Origin: Ammopiptanthus mongolicus
Lineage: Eukaryota > Streptophyta > Magnoliopsida > Fabales > Fabaceae
Direction: 5' to 3'
Assembly (NCBI GenBank): GCA_039655645.1
Contig: CM077350.1
Coordinates: forward strand, 17,124,318-17,188,317
DNA length: 64,000 nucleotides
Made by a program: the position numbers and the translations under genes. Positions 20,042-31,102 of the stretch are shown piece after piece (within the stretch, counting starts at the first letter, position 1; every line of letters starts with the position of its first letter). Below the pieces are notes generated by a model. That model was not told the origin of the DNA, did not search any database, and was given only the letters and a program-made list of their open reading frames with translations.

Positions 20042-23000
20042 TGTAACACCTCGATTTTCAATGCTTTTAATATCGATAATCTGTATAAATAAGTTTTTAT
20101 TTTATTTGAGGTTTTAGAAATGAAATTAAATAAACAGAGATCATATTCATACTCTACGGCATCGTAGGGAGTTACGGTTAAATTTTGGGTTGAAAATTCA
20201 GACGGAGCCTGGCCTGCATTTTCACTAACAGTAATACTTTACTGATCAGAAAACCTAATTTTGACTCGTGAACTAAACAGTTAGGTTTTATATCTCGTTT
20301 CGAACAATATCGGCGATTTTGAAAAATTTCAAAAAAAATAAGTTCTTACGACTTTCTCGGGTGAAAAACCTAAATCGGGAAATCGACGGAGTCGAGAACT
20401 GACGCGTGGGGACAAAAGCGGACACCCTTAGGACACGAGTCACAAGCATAGGGTGAGTCAGAGAGTGAGTCACCACCATGACTCACCAACGTCATCATTA
20501 CGATTCTACAAATATCTGAGATATATAGGGCGAGAAAAGACCGTTTTGCCCCTAGGAACTGATGAAATTACACTTGTGCCACATGACACATCACCTATCA
20601 TCATCATCATTACTTCTAACAAATATCTAGATATTTTTTTGTGTTTTTAGAGGTGAAAAGACCAAAATGCCCTTAACTTTTTCCTAAATGACATTTTTGT
20701 CCCTAAAGGAAAAGACCATTTTGCCCTTAAGTGAACAAACTTTGGACCACCCTATCCCTCCCTTTCCCTCATGCCTAAGACCTTTTTTCTAAGGCCATTC
20801 ACCATTTCCTCCTAACTCCATTTTTCTCCTAAGTTTTCTCTCACTTTTCAAGATGAAGCTTAAGGAATTTTAGTGAGAAAAAGTGTTGAATCCTTGCTTT
20901 GTTCTTCATTCAAGAGGTAGGGTTACTTCTTTGATCCATAAATTTCAAGTTCTTCTCTTATTCCTTGTTTGAAAAACCATGATTTCGTGCGTTCCAACTT
21001 CTAGAACCAATCTTAAAAAATCCCTAGAAAATTGTAGAAAAATCCTATGATCATGAAACCAAGTTCTATGAACCCACCATGATGTATACATTGAGTATCT
21101 AGAAGCACGAACCCAAAAGAAATTTCCTCCCTATTTTTCTATGAGAGGGTCGAATCCTAAGAATGGTGAAAGGATGGGTTTTGTTTCAATTTTCGGCTAT
21201 ATGGCACTTGTTCTAACCTACTTGATGTCTTTGAACATTGAACCTAAGAGCAAAACATAAACAAAAGCTCCTAGCCAATTTCTTAACTTATGGCCGAAAC
21301 CTAACTTTGGGGGAAACTAAGAGTTTTGTTTCAATTTTTAGAAAGTAATAATGGATTTCATCCTTCCATTACCCTTATGTATTGAATCCAAGAGATTGAA
21401 ACCAAATGAAATCCCTAGCCTATTTTTCTAAATATGGTCGACCCCTAACTTAGATTGGGTGGGTAAGTTTTGATTGATTTTATTAACTTTTATTTGTGAT
21501 TGTTGCGAAAGATCAAGCTGTGATTGATTGTTCTAGGCGATGCGGAGAAAAACGGAGTCGGAACGGAAAACCCTTCGAGGACTAACTTGGAATCTTCAAG
21601 AGGTAAAGGGAGATTTCTCACCATAAGTTTGGTAGTCTCATAGGCTTGTTTGTTAGATGTGTTGATTTTTTTTTTTTATTGGAATTATAAGATGAATCCT
21701 ATTTGTGAATATACTAAGTGTATGTGATTGGATGTTTAAAATGAATTGTGGCATTGATGCCTTGGATGAGATATACTTATGATGATTGGTTTGAGATTGA
21801 TGCTTATACACGAATGTATTGGATTATGATATGACTGTATTGGTTGAGAGCATAGCATCGGCTATAGCTTGATAATGAAGATAAAAACGCTTAAAAGCTT
21901 TGATCAAAGTTTTAAATGTATTCTGAAATCAAAGAAAAACCTTGAGAATAGTTTTGCCTTATCAAGGAAAGAAACTTCTTTTTAAAATGTTAGACCCCTT
22001 TCAAAAGAAAAAGTCTGTTTAAGGAAAATCCATTCAAATGCTTTCTTTTTAGAAAATGTTTTTAGATGATTAAACTTTTAGAAAATAGATTTATAAAGCA
22101 AAGAGTTTTCTTGAAAATAGCTTCTTTTGAGAAAATGTTTCAGTTCGTGCCAATGAGGTTTTGAGTTTTGTTTTTCAAGTTTTATATATGAAAATAAGAC
22201 ACGAAAGAAAAATGGTGATTTCCATTTCACTTTGCGAAGTATGCAAACCTAGTGACCGAGATGTCGGGCTAGGGTTTTTGTGAGTTGAGCACTCGGACTA
22301 TGTGTCCCGTGTTTTGAATGAATGGGTTAAATGTCCTTTAAAACGAGTCATGAGCTGTGTGCCTTGACAAGAAAGAACGAACGAAAAGAAAACAGAAAAC
22401 CATGAGTTGCATATATGAGTTGGCCGACGTGCCATTGGAAACGAGCTACAATCCAAGTGGTTGAGAATATAATCCAGTTAAGACCACTAGGTCTATAGGG
22501 GCATCCTATGTTCAAAACTCCACAAGAGGTCGGAGGCATCGCGACCCCGTGCTCTGGTAATCGGCTGCCCAACACGGATGAACTCGATCAGAGACTGGAC
22601 TATTCATGATATGATTGTGACGTGATACCCATGAACAATTGGAGTTCGGACCTAAATTGAGAGGCCGACTCATGAGGACAATTGCGTTATGGGAGTGTTA
22701 GCGGCCTATCGCTCGATGAAAGGAAGTTAGGAATCTCCGGAGAGCATGAATTAGAAAGATGATATTGCAGTCTCATGCATTATTATAACTCGTGATGATG
22801 TCTGAGATACTATGTTATATGAATATCTGTTAATGCAACTCTATTTATATGTGGATGTATGTTTTGTTTGTCGCTTGTGCGGCTATCAAGATAAACTTGT
22901 GGAATGAGTATCTCACCTTTTCCTGTACATGTTGGACACCCTGTTGTGTTTTTGGATATATGTACAGATGCTGCCTAGAAGTCCCCGCGGACACTTGAGG

Positions 23001-23494
23001 ACTCTGATGATGGAGTCCCATGAAGATGAAGAGAAGGAGGATCCCTCCGAATTCCTCCGGGAATTGGAGCTGACTTTGGGGGTTCTTTCCCAATGGCTAC
23101 ATTTAGCTCAACCAGCATTAGAGGCTTGCTTTTTTTGTTTGAAGCAGTCATACCTTATATGCTATATTTATGTTGACCTAATATTTGGAGTCTGTAATCT
23201 GTGAGAATAGACTAGAATTTCTACTACTAGTTTTAAACTCTGTTTCTAGAAAACCTATATGCTCCGACATTAATACCTTATGTTTATTTTGTCATGGATG
23301 TTTAATATTGGTGTATGTTATGAGGTTTATTCCATCTTTTCTGTACTTTTATTATTATAGCGTGAAGAAAACTTTTAAACCTACGTTTTCGAACATAGTT
23401 AATTACTTAAAGTATTTTCCGAAAGCAACCAGCGTTTTTATTAGTTTATGTTTTCCGCATCGAGTTTGAGACATAGCACCGAGGGGGTGTTACA
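20042..23494 (+). mobile_element. X5: solo LTR, 3453 bp, in G1 pol
   Basis: It starts TGTAACACCTCGATTTTC and ends GAGGGGGTGTTACA. The target duplication CCGGA is perfect (20037-20041 and 23495-23499), and the empty site is visible in G2 at about 44853. It has a consensus donor at 21603, an acceptor TGTACAG ending at 22967, and a short ORF from 22968. There is no internal element sequence, so it is a solo LTR left by LTR-LTR recombination. X5 interrupts the protease-RT linker. Confidence 0.93.
22968..23204 (+). CDS. Short ORF near the X5 3' end
   Basis: The ATG follows the putative acceptor tatatgtacag directly and opens 78 codons to the TGA at 23204. The first half is charged (MLPRSPRGHLRTLMMESHED, EEKEDPSEFLREL). 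The second half is hydrophobic and Cys-containing. In X1 and X2 the same place encodes a related Arg-Ser then Asp/Glu-rich peptide. No domain is known. An LTR-encoded spliced product is the hypothesis; a chance frame is the alternative. Confidence 0.33.
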   Translation: MLPRSPRGHLRTLMMESHEDEEKEDPSEFLRELELTLGVLSQWLHLAQPALEACFFCLKQSYLICYIYVDLIFGVCNL

Positions 23495-23499
23495 CCGGA

Positions 23500-24850
23500 A
23501 GTGTTTCTAGATGATGTTCCCGGACTGCCACCGGAGAGAGAGGTGGAGTTTGTTATAGATCTTGTACCAGGAACTGGGCCTACATCAATAGCACCGTATC
23601 GGATGTCTCTAGTTGAGCTGACAGAGCTAAAGAAACAGTTGGACGAGATGCTAGGCAAAGAGTTCATCAGACCTAGTGCATCTTCGTGGGGAGCGCCGAT
23701 GCTGTTTGTGAAGAAAAAGGATGGGAGCTCGAGGTTGTGTGTAGACTATCGTCAGCTGAACAAAGTGACGATAAAGAACAAGTATCCGTTACCACGGATA
23801 GATGATTTGATGGATTAGCTAAAAGAAGCAGCTATGTTTTCTAAGATCGATCTGCGATCTGGATACCATCAGATCTGGGTTAAGAAGGAGGATGTGCCAA
23901 AGACTGCTTTTCGGAGTCGGTATGGTCATTATGAGTACTCTTATGCCGTTTGGTGTGACTAATGCTCCAGATGTGTTCATGGACTATATGATCAAGATCT
24001 TCCGATCGTTCCTTGACAAGTTTGTTGTTGTGTTTATCGACGACATCCTTGTATACTCTTTGAGTAGAGAGGAACACCAACAGCACCTAAGGGCGGTGTT
24101 GCAAGTGCTTTGGGATCGGCAGTTGTATGCTAAACTGTCAAAGTGCGAGTTTTGGTCGGAGGAGGTTCAGTTTCTAGGCCATGTCATCAGTAAGGATGGA
24201 ATCGTAGTGGATCCTGCGAAAGTCGAGGCCGTAATGAGTTGGGAAAGCCCTAAGTCTGTAAGCGAGGTGAGAACCTTTCTTGGTTTAACGGTCTACTATC
24301 AGAGGTTTATCGAGGGATTCTCTAAGATTGTGTTACCTATGACGCAGTTAACGAGAAAGGGGAAGACGTTTGAGTGGTCAGAGGCTCGCGAGCAAAGCCT
24401 CCAGGAGCTAAAGAGAAGACTGACAACATCACCTGTGTTGGTGCTACCAGATCCTTTAGGACGATTTGATGTATACTGTGATGCATCTTATCAAGGCTTG
24501 GGGTGTGTGCTCATGCAAGAAGGAAAAGTGGTGGCGTATGCCCCCAGGCAGTTGAGAATACATGAGCGGAACTACCCAATGCATGATCTGGAATTGTCTG
24601 CGATAGTGTTTGTATTGAAGATATGGAGACACTATCTTTATGGTGCTAAATTCAGTGTGTTTAGTGACTATAAGAGCCTGAAGTATCTGTTCGACCGGAG
24701 AGAGTTGAACATGAGGCAGCGGAGATGGATGAATTCATAAAGGACTATGAATTCGACCTACAATACCATCCAGGTAAGGCGAATGTTGTAGCGGATGCGC
24801 TCAGTAGGAAGTCCCTACACGTATCTGCGATGATGGTAAATGAGCTAGAG
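23500..24850 (+). pseudogene. pol: G1 reverse transcriptase and RNase H
   Basis: RT blocks are readable: SSWGAPMLFVKKKDGSSRLC, VDYRQLNKVTIKNKYPLPRI, SKIDLRSGYHQI, GVTNAPDVFMDYM and the catalytic FIDDIL near 24036. RNase H follows with the DVYCDASYQGLGCVL motif, and then the connecting HPGKANVVADALSRK. Faults: TAG at 23816-23818 (G2 has CAG), a two-base loss near 23935 after GHYE, and a frameshift near 24725-24740. The enzyme would copy the element RNA. The longest surviving frame is 23892-24740. Confidence 0.92.
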
Positions 24851-26386
24851 CTTTTAAAGGCGTTTATAGATTTGAATCTAGAAGTGGAAATCGTCGAGGA
24901 TAAGCTGAATCTGAGGATGGTTAGAGTAACTAGTGATTTCCTGAAACTTTTATGGAAGAAGCAAGCTGAGGATAAGTACCTCGAGGGCGTGAATCAGTTG
25001 ATAGAAGAGGGTAAGACTTCGGAATTCAGAAGAGGTACTGACGGTCTGCTTAGGTATGGTAATCGAGTTTGTGTGCCAGCGGATAGAGAAGTTAAGGATA
25101 TGATCTTGGAGGAAGCACACAAGAGCAAGATGAGTTTCCATCTAGGGGCTACCAAGATGTATCAGGATCTGAAGAAGCTATTCTAGTGGCCGGTGATGAA
25201 GAAGGATGTGGCAGCATATGTCCTAACCTGCTTGGTGTGTGAGAAAGCGAAGATTGAACACCAAAAGCCAGCAGGGTTATTGCAATCGCTGGATGTCACA
25301 GAATGGAAGTGGGATAGCATTGCCATGGACTTTGTTTCTAGGTTGCCGAGAACTCAGAAAAGGTGTGATGCAGTCTAGGTAATCATTGACAGGTTGACGA
25401 AGTGTGCTCACTTCTTACCTATCAACCAAAGTTACTCTCTGGAGCGATTGACTCAAATTTACATCAAGGAGGTTGTGAGGCTGCATGGGGTACCTTCAAG
25501 TATTGTTTCGGATCGTGATCCAAGGTTTACCTCATGGTTTTGGAGGAGAACTAAGTTAAGTATGAGTTTTGCTTATCATGCTCAAATGGATGGTCAGTCT
25601 GAACAAACAATTCAATCACTGGAGGATCTCTTGAGAGCATACGTGTTGGAGAACACGGGAAGTTGGGACGAGTTCCTTCCATTGATCGAGTTTACTTATA
25701 ACAACAATTTTCATTCAAGTATTGGCATGGCGCTGTACGAGGCACTGTATGGACGTAAGTGCAGGACTCCGTTGTGTTGGTTTGAGACTGGAGAAAGTTA
25801 ACTGTTAGGTCTGGAGTTGGTACAGCAAACAACGGAACAAGTCTGTAAGATACGGGAAAAGATGAAGATCGCAAGGGATAGGCCAAAAAGCTATGCCGAT
25901 AAGAGGAGGAGACCCTTGGAATTCCAAGATGGCGACCATGTCTTCACGAGAGTTACCCCAAGAGCTGGAGTGGGCAGGGCAATCAAATCCTGAAAGCTAA
26001 CACCTAAATTCATAGGACCATTTCAGATTCTTCGACGAATCGGCCCTGTAGCCTATCAAATAGCTTTGCCACCGAATCTGTCAAATCTTTATAACGTCTT
26101 TCACGTCTCTCAACTCAGAAAGTATCACCCTAATCCATCACACGTGTTAGAGCCCGAATTAATCCAACTGAAAGAGAACCTTGAGTATGAGGCTTCACCT
26201 GTTCAGATCGTGAATAGAAGGATCAAGGAACTGCGCGGCAAGCACATTCCGTTAGTCAAAGTGGAATGGAACCCAGTGACTGGTGATTCAACATGGGAGC
26301 GTGAAGCTGAGATGTGCCAGAGTCATCCCTATCTGTTCACAGGTAATTTCGGGTACGAAATTTTCTGTAAGGGGGTGGTAATGTAA
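24851..26386 (+). pseudogene. pol: G1 integrase with C-terminal chromodomain
   Basis: The integrase zinc domain ends in CLVCEKAKIEHQKPAGLLQS. The core has the WKWDSIAMDFV Asp, the VSDRDPRF Asp and the QMDGQSEQTIQS region with the catalytic Glu. A deletion of about 18 bases removes residues between FWR and TKLSM present in G2. Stops lie at 25184, 25376, 25799 and about 25992. The last part (EYEASPVQIVNRRIKELRGK, VEWNPVTGDSTWEREAEM) is the Tekay-type chromodomain, which in the family directs insertion into heterochromatin. The frame ends at 26386, overlapping the LTR start by five bases. Confidence 0.92.
26369..26381 (+). other. G1 polypurine tract
   Basis: AAGGGGGTGGTAA lies immediately before the TGTAACATCCCG start of the 3' LTR. 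The identical tract precedes the G2 3' LTR. Confidence 0.88.
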
Positions 26387-26603
26387 CATCCCGATTTTCT
26401 ATAACTCTAATCGAGCTAGTTAATCTCGATTAGGGCTTTGGATGATTGGGTGAATTGTTATGTGCAAGTTTAAGGCTCAACTTGAAGCTTAGGAATAGGC
26501 TTGAACAAGGTTGGAGGTGCCTAAGGTGTTAAACGAGAAACTGTGGAGGTCAGAAGTTTGGAAGGCTCTTCCCAGCTGAGCATCACGCTCAAGCGTGGGA
26601 AGG

Positions 26604-27023
26604 GAGCACGCCTTAGCGTGCCAATGCTAAAATGTTGGTGTGCTGCACGCTCAAGAGTGCTGAGTGCGTTTGCCAGTTGTGGTACTTTTTGACTTGTGTG
26701 CTACATGTGTCAGGCCAGGGTGAAGGCAGAGCGAACAAGGTTCCACGCTCAAGCATGGAGAGAACCTCATGATCAAGCGTGAGCACGCTCAAGCATGCTG
26801 ATGTTCCACGCTTGAGCACGCCTTAGCATGCCAACGCTCAAACGTTGGTATGCTGCACGCTCAAGCGTGCTGAGTGCGTTTGCCAGTTGTTGTACTTTTT
26901 GACTTGTGTGCTACACGTGTCAGGCCAGGGTGAAGGCAGAGCGAACAAGGTTCCATGCTCAAGCATGGAGAGAACCTCATGATCAAGCGTGAGCACGCTC
27001 AAGCATGCTGATGTTCCACGCTT
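26604..27023 (+). repeat. 210-bp tandem duplication in the hairpin cluster of the G1 3' LTR
   Basis: Unit 1 starts gagcacgccttagcgtgcc at 26604; unit 2 starts gagcacgccttagcatgcc at 26814. The other three G LTRs have one unit, so this copy gained one after insertion. Each unit carries four to six CACGCT/AGCGTG-type hairpins. Confidence 0.88.
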
Positions 27024-28829
27024 TAGCGTTCTCAGCAGGACATCTTAAGGGTTTTCCTTTCTCTCCCTCATTTACACGAAAATAACTTTGAGTTTTCCAG
27101 AATTCTCTGCAACTAGAGAGAGAAGGGGGCTGTGTCTTGAGAGAGAGAGCTTTGATTTGAGGAACTTCGGAGCTTCGGATCGAGATTCTGACTACACGGT
27201 TGTGATCGCGGTGAAGTCTTCTACGACTTTGACGGATTACTTTCTCGATTCACCCAAGGTAAACTCGAATCCCTAACACGCGTTCTTCTCGTTCTTGGCG
27301 TTCTTTGAGTCATTACCTTTTTCTTTGATCTTTTGAGCTTGCCCTAAGGCTAACACTGTTATGTACGTGTTGTGCTGGTGATAAGGGCTAAGTTCGAGCT
27401 CATGATTTCTCACAGATTGGAGTTTGAGGCCATGGCTAGGGAGGAGCTTCGAGGCTGTTCCAGAGCTGTTCTTTGTGTTCGTGGCTGCGTGTGAGAAGCA
27501 AGCTGGTGATCGCGTGGATTTGCGTGATGACTGTTCAGGTGGGGAGAAAGAGTACTGCTGCCATCGGGAAGGCAAGAGTAATGTAGTGTGTTTTCTGCTA
27601 TGTGTAGGGAAGCCCTAACCCTACTAGTGGTTGAGCCCCGATAAAGTACCTAAACCCTAGGTTTAGCTTACTTTGGGCTATCGTCGTTAAGTTTGGAAAC
27701 CCTAGGTTAGCAAATTGTTGATTGAGGATGATCTGTTCCGTATGACTATTATGATGGTGACTGTTGTTGTTATCTGTCTAAGTGCCTATATGCTGCTTGG
27801 TATGAGATATGCGGCTATGTGTTGTTGTTGATATTATTGTTGTTGGTATTGATGCTTTTATGCTATTTGTGATAATAATCGTGTGGTGGCGGAATGCCGT
27901 AGAGTTAAGTTTGGCTATGTGCCGTGTTGTTGTTGGGTTGATACCGTGGATGGTGCCGTTGCTGTTATGCTGACTTTTCGAGGCTGTGGCCGTGTTGTTT
28001 AAGCTGTGGCTCCTGGACGCGTGGCGTCGAGGCTGTGGCCGTGTGGATGTAATAGCATCGTGTTGTTTCTGATTGAGAGCTTAGGCGTGAGATCCGGTAT
28101 CAAGCCCGTTGAGGATGTTTGTTGCATATCATCATCAGCTGCCAAGTGACGAGGCCGTATGAGAGGTAGTATGGGCTGCCAACGTCATATGAGGTTAGTT
28201 GTACCTGAGTGTGGGTACGGAAAGTAGATGGGGCGGTCAAGTGAGTGACCTTGGGGATGTTGCCAGTCTCGGGAATAGTTTACAGTGACAGATGAGGTAG
28301 TTCCTATCCTGTCGTGAAGCCTGGTCCAGTCCGGTTTGCCCAACTAATCCCAGAGCTTTCCATTATTCCAGGATAACGTTCTGAGTTGACCGAGATACCC
28401 CGGTTCCGGTGTGGAAGAGGGATACACTCTTATTGGTCACGGCGAGTGGTTTGGTTTCTTGGACAAACTAACTCCATTTCGACACAGAACCTGTTACGAT
28501 GTGGACTTGTTCGGGTGTGGAACCGTTCTGGTGTGGAACTAGCTTTGTGAGTTTTTCGGCCGACATGCTGCATGGGATTAGTATCGCGGTCTAGAGGATT
28601 GATCTGAGTGTGAGACTCATGGAAATGGATGCTTGTTGCATGTGTTGTCTCGAGAGACATTTGTTGGAATGCAGTAACTGCTATATCTGCTTCATGCTAT
28701 TTGTTGTTGTTTACTGCATTGCTGTTGTTTTCCGACCTTGCTATGCACTGTATTTCTTATCTCCCTACTGTTTTCCCTGTTTGTTTGTTTCTGGGTTCGC
28801 TTGAAGACGATGAGCTAGCCGAGACGAGG

Positions 28830-29293
28830 ATGGACCCGAGGCTTCACCCGTTCATCACGGGGGCACCACAGATCCCGGTGTTAGGCGACATTGAGATCAT
28901 CTACCATGATGAGAGGGGATGGCTGGTGGACTCCTCGACCTTTTTGGTGGTATATACCAGACTTGTCAGTTTGATCTTTCGGAGCGGCACGCCACTGCAT
29001 GTGGACATTATTGGACCCTAACGCTTGTACCAGTTTTCCCCCTTCCCTAGGATGTGGAGACCTCCGAGGCAGAGAGAGCGAGACTACATGTGGGTGGCAC
29101 CCCAGTCCTCAGCCATATTCAGCAGGAGAGGCTACGTCTACCGAGGCCAGCGCCGGAGGACGAAGCAGTATTTGAGGACCTACCGTAGGCGTAGGATTGT
29201 TGTGTCCAGCTCGTCATCGGAGTATGAGCCTTAGTGAGGTACAAGCATACTCATGGTGAGGGCCAGGGTAGTTCAGGGCATCCTCATCGCTGA
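28830..29293 (+). pseudogene. Intra-LTR ORF, G1 3' LTR copy (stop plus frameshift)
   Basis: MDPRLHPFITGAPQI starts at 28830. A TAA near 29020 replaces the Tyr codon of the other copies (GPYRLYQ). The reading resumes (YQFSPFPRMWRPPRQRERDY, RTKQYLRTYRRRR) and meets a one-base loss at EYEP near 29232. The consensus end codon is at 29291-29293. It supports the ORF as an LTR-borne feature older than the split of G1 and G2. Confidence 0.6.
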
Positions 29294-29668
29294 TGGTGGG
29301 AACCTGCTAGTGCGTCCTAGGTGGTGAGCTGAGAGCTTTTCATGTACTTTTAAGTGGGGACATGTAGTGCTGGTGAGCTGCGAGAGTCTTCTTTTGCTGT
29401 TTTGTTGTCTTTCCAGTTTTTGCTTACAGTGCGTATATGTATATATAGTGCCCTGCTGATGGGCTATGTTATTTATGGTATTTGTACAGTTATCTTTATG
29501 TTGCGTTTTTACTCTGATGGTTTTCTATGCTTGTCGTTGTTGTTTAGTTGTGTATCGTTTGTTCCCGCAATGCTGTTTGAATACCACGCTATCCCTTTAT
29601 ATACGGTTAGGCTTAGTTAATAATAGGAGCTTGGGACTAAATGGATTATCCTTCTGAGAAAGGAGGGT

Positions 29669-30400
29669 TTCCTAGAGGATGTACCAGTCAGCAAGGGAGA
29701 AATGTGCAAGTGCATAAAGTAGTTGGATATATTAACTGAATTCAAATGTATACATTTACATGAACCTGTTAGAATATTGTGAATTGTGGATCTATATGAT
29801 GCTTGAATTGACCTTTGAAAGTCGCACTGGGGACGGCGAGATGTAATGCCCAGTCGCACGAGATTTTGGTTATGGAAATGCATTGGGGACGGCGAGACAT
29901 AACGCCCGGATTGCATATTGTATGAATAGCCTATCGGGGACGGCGAGACGTAACGCTTAGTAGGTTTGGATATGATGAGATGGCCATATACTGGGGATGC
30001 CTAGTATTTGTGAGACCGCACTGGGGATGGCGAGGCGTAACGCTCCATGACAGATGAGCTGTATGCATATTGGGGACGGTGAGACGTAATGCCCGATAGT
30101 GTAGTTGGACCATGTAATTGTTGTTTTAGAGGTAATTCAAGCTTCATGATAGAAGGATTCACTACGAGAATATGTTTTGATATGATTAGTGTGGTATTTC
30201 CTTATAATGAGATTGTTATGTGTGATGATGTGTATATTTCACACAATTGAATAATGTTTTTGAATGAAATCAGTTGGATGATAGATGAGGAGTGTGTAGT
30301 GCAGTGTATTCAGTATTTATTATCAAAGTGATTGACTTATATTGAAAATTTAAGACTCTGTAGTTCTATGCTTATGACCACTACTCTCTAGTGTAATAGC
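29669..30400 (+). repeat. LTR-like fragment with repeated GGGGACGGCGAGACGTAACGCC clauses
   Basis: Starting right at the truncated G1 LTR, the sequence carries at least five clauses of the form TGGGGACGGYGAGACGTAA (29827, 29883, 29936, 30020, 30070), spaced about 50-85 bases. Such clauses are typical of long gypsy LTRs and recall the GGGACGTGATGT units of X3. Neither end of this fragment is defined. The right boundary is approximate. Confidence 0.5.
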
Positions 30401-31096
30401 TTGTTAAATGGTCGAACACCATATTTTCTTCAATAAGGTTCCTTACCTTTGTCTCTTTCATTTATTCCATTAAGGTTCATGTTTTGTCCAACTTGTTTTG
30501 ATAAGGAGGTGGCTTTGCAAGCAAGGAAAGGGTGATTCTGTTGTGCATTAATATGATAAGATGAAACTTCATAAAAAAAAGGCCAAAAGCCATCACTTTC
30601 TGCATAATACCATTAATTGTTACCTAATCTTGTTTGCTTCACTTCCTTTAGTCATTGAGTGTAATTACAACTGATATAGAATTCATGAAGTACAAAAAAA
30701 AAAAAAAAAATCGTGAGAAAGTGAGGGAAAATGTGAAATAAGAAAGAGAAAAAGAGAGAAACTAGAGTTGAAAGCTGTAGGTGTCATTAACTGACTGAAA
30801 ACTTATTAGAGTTCTAGTACACATACATGGTTCTAGAACAATGTACAAATTAAACAGCTAAATGAAATATAACTGGTGCTTAACTGAATGGAAACATCAA
30901 CATTACGTAGTCTAACATACTACATAGGTGTTCTTTTAGATATCTCTTTCAATTTCTAACAAGTACGTATAACTATAAAGGGTTTCACTTTGACGAATCC
31001 ATTTGGAGTCATCTTTGATGTGTAATGGGTGTCTTCTGATATCACCAGTTGGGGTCAAATAACTTATTGGCTTGATCTTCTTGAAAATTTGTTGTC
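30401..31096. other. Unassigned AT-rich stretch with an A tract
   Basis: No frame longer than chance and no repeat border is seen. An 18-base A run at about 30691-30708 could be the 3' end of an old retroposed sequence, but no target duplication was found around it. Confidence 0.4.
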
Positions 31097-31102
31097 AGGT
31101 TA

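Larger units (their letters stand above)
729..29668 (+). mobile_element. G1: degenerate Tekay/Del-like Ty3/gypsy chromovirus with nested insertions
   Basis: Order from left to right: 5' LTR (to about 15321), tRNA-iMet-like primer site, leader, gag (18374), protease (19590), RT-RNase H (23500), integrase with chromodomain (to 26386), polypurine tract, 3' LTR (26382-29668). The gene order PR-RT-RH-IN and the C-terminal chromodomain place it in the Ty3/gypsy chromoviruses; the long TGTAACATCC LTRs fit Tekay/Del. It is interrupted by TE0, X1 (with copia inside), X3 and X5, and every coding part has stops or frameshifts. The first 45 or so bases of the 5' LTR are outside the window, and the 3' LTR end is truncated, so no target duplication can be read. 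Confidence 0.88.
26382..29668 (+). repeat. G1 3' LTR, end truncated
   Basis: It starts TGTAACATCCCGATTTTC and keeps the G LTR order: hairpin cluster with a local duplication, AAGGTAAACTCG, the cgggaaggcaagag block, the intra-LTR ORF at 28830, and cttctgagaaaggagggt at 29651-29668. In the 5' LTR that last phrase is followed by cgtctca. Here it is followed by unrelated sequence, so at least seven bases of the LTR end are gone. Confidence 0.87.

Noticed and set aside
1214..23494. TGTAACACCCC ... GGGGTGTTACA termini read as DNA-transposon inverted repeats
   Set aside because: Flanking duplications are 5 bp. The bodies match each other as LTRs, and relatives (X3, G) end in GTCTCA instead, so the inverted ends are long LTR-type TG...CA termini.
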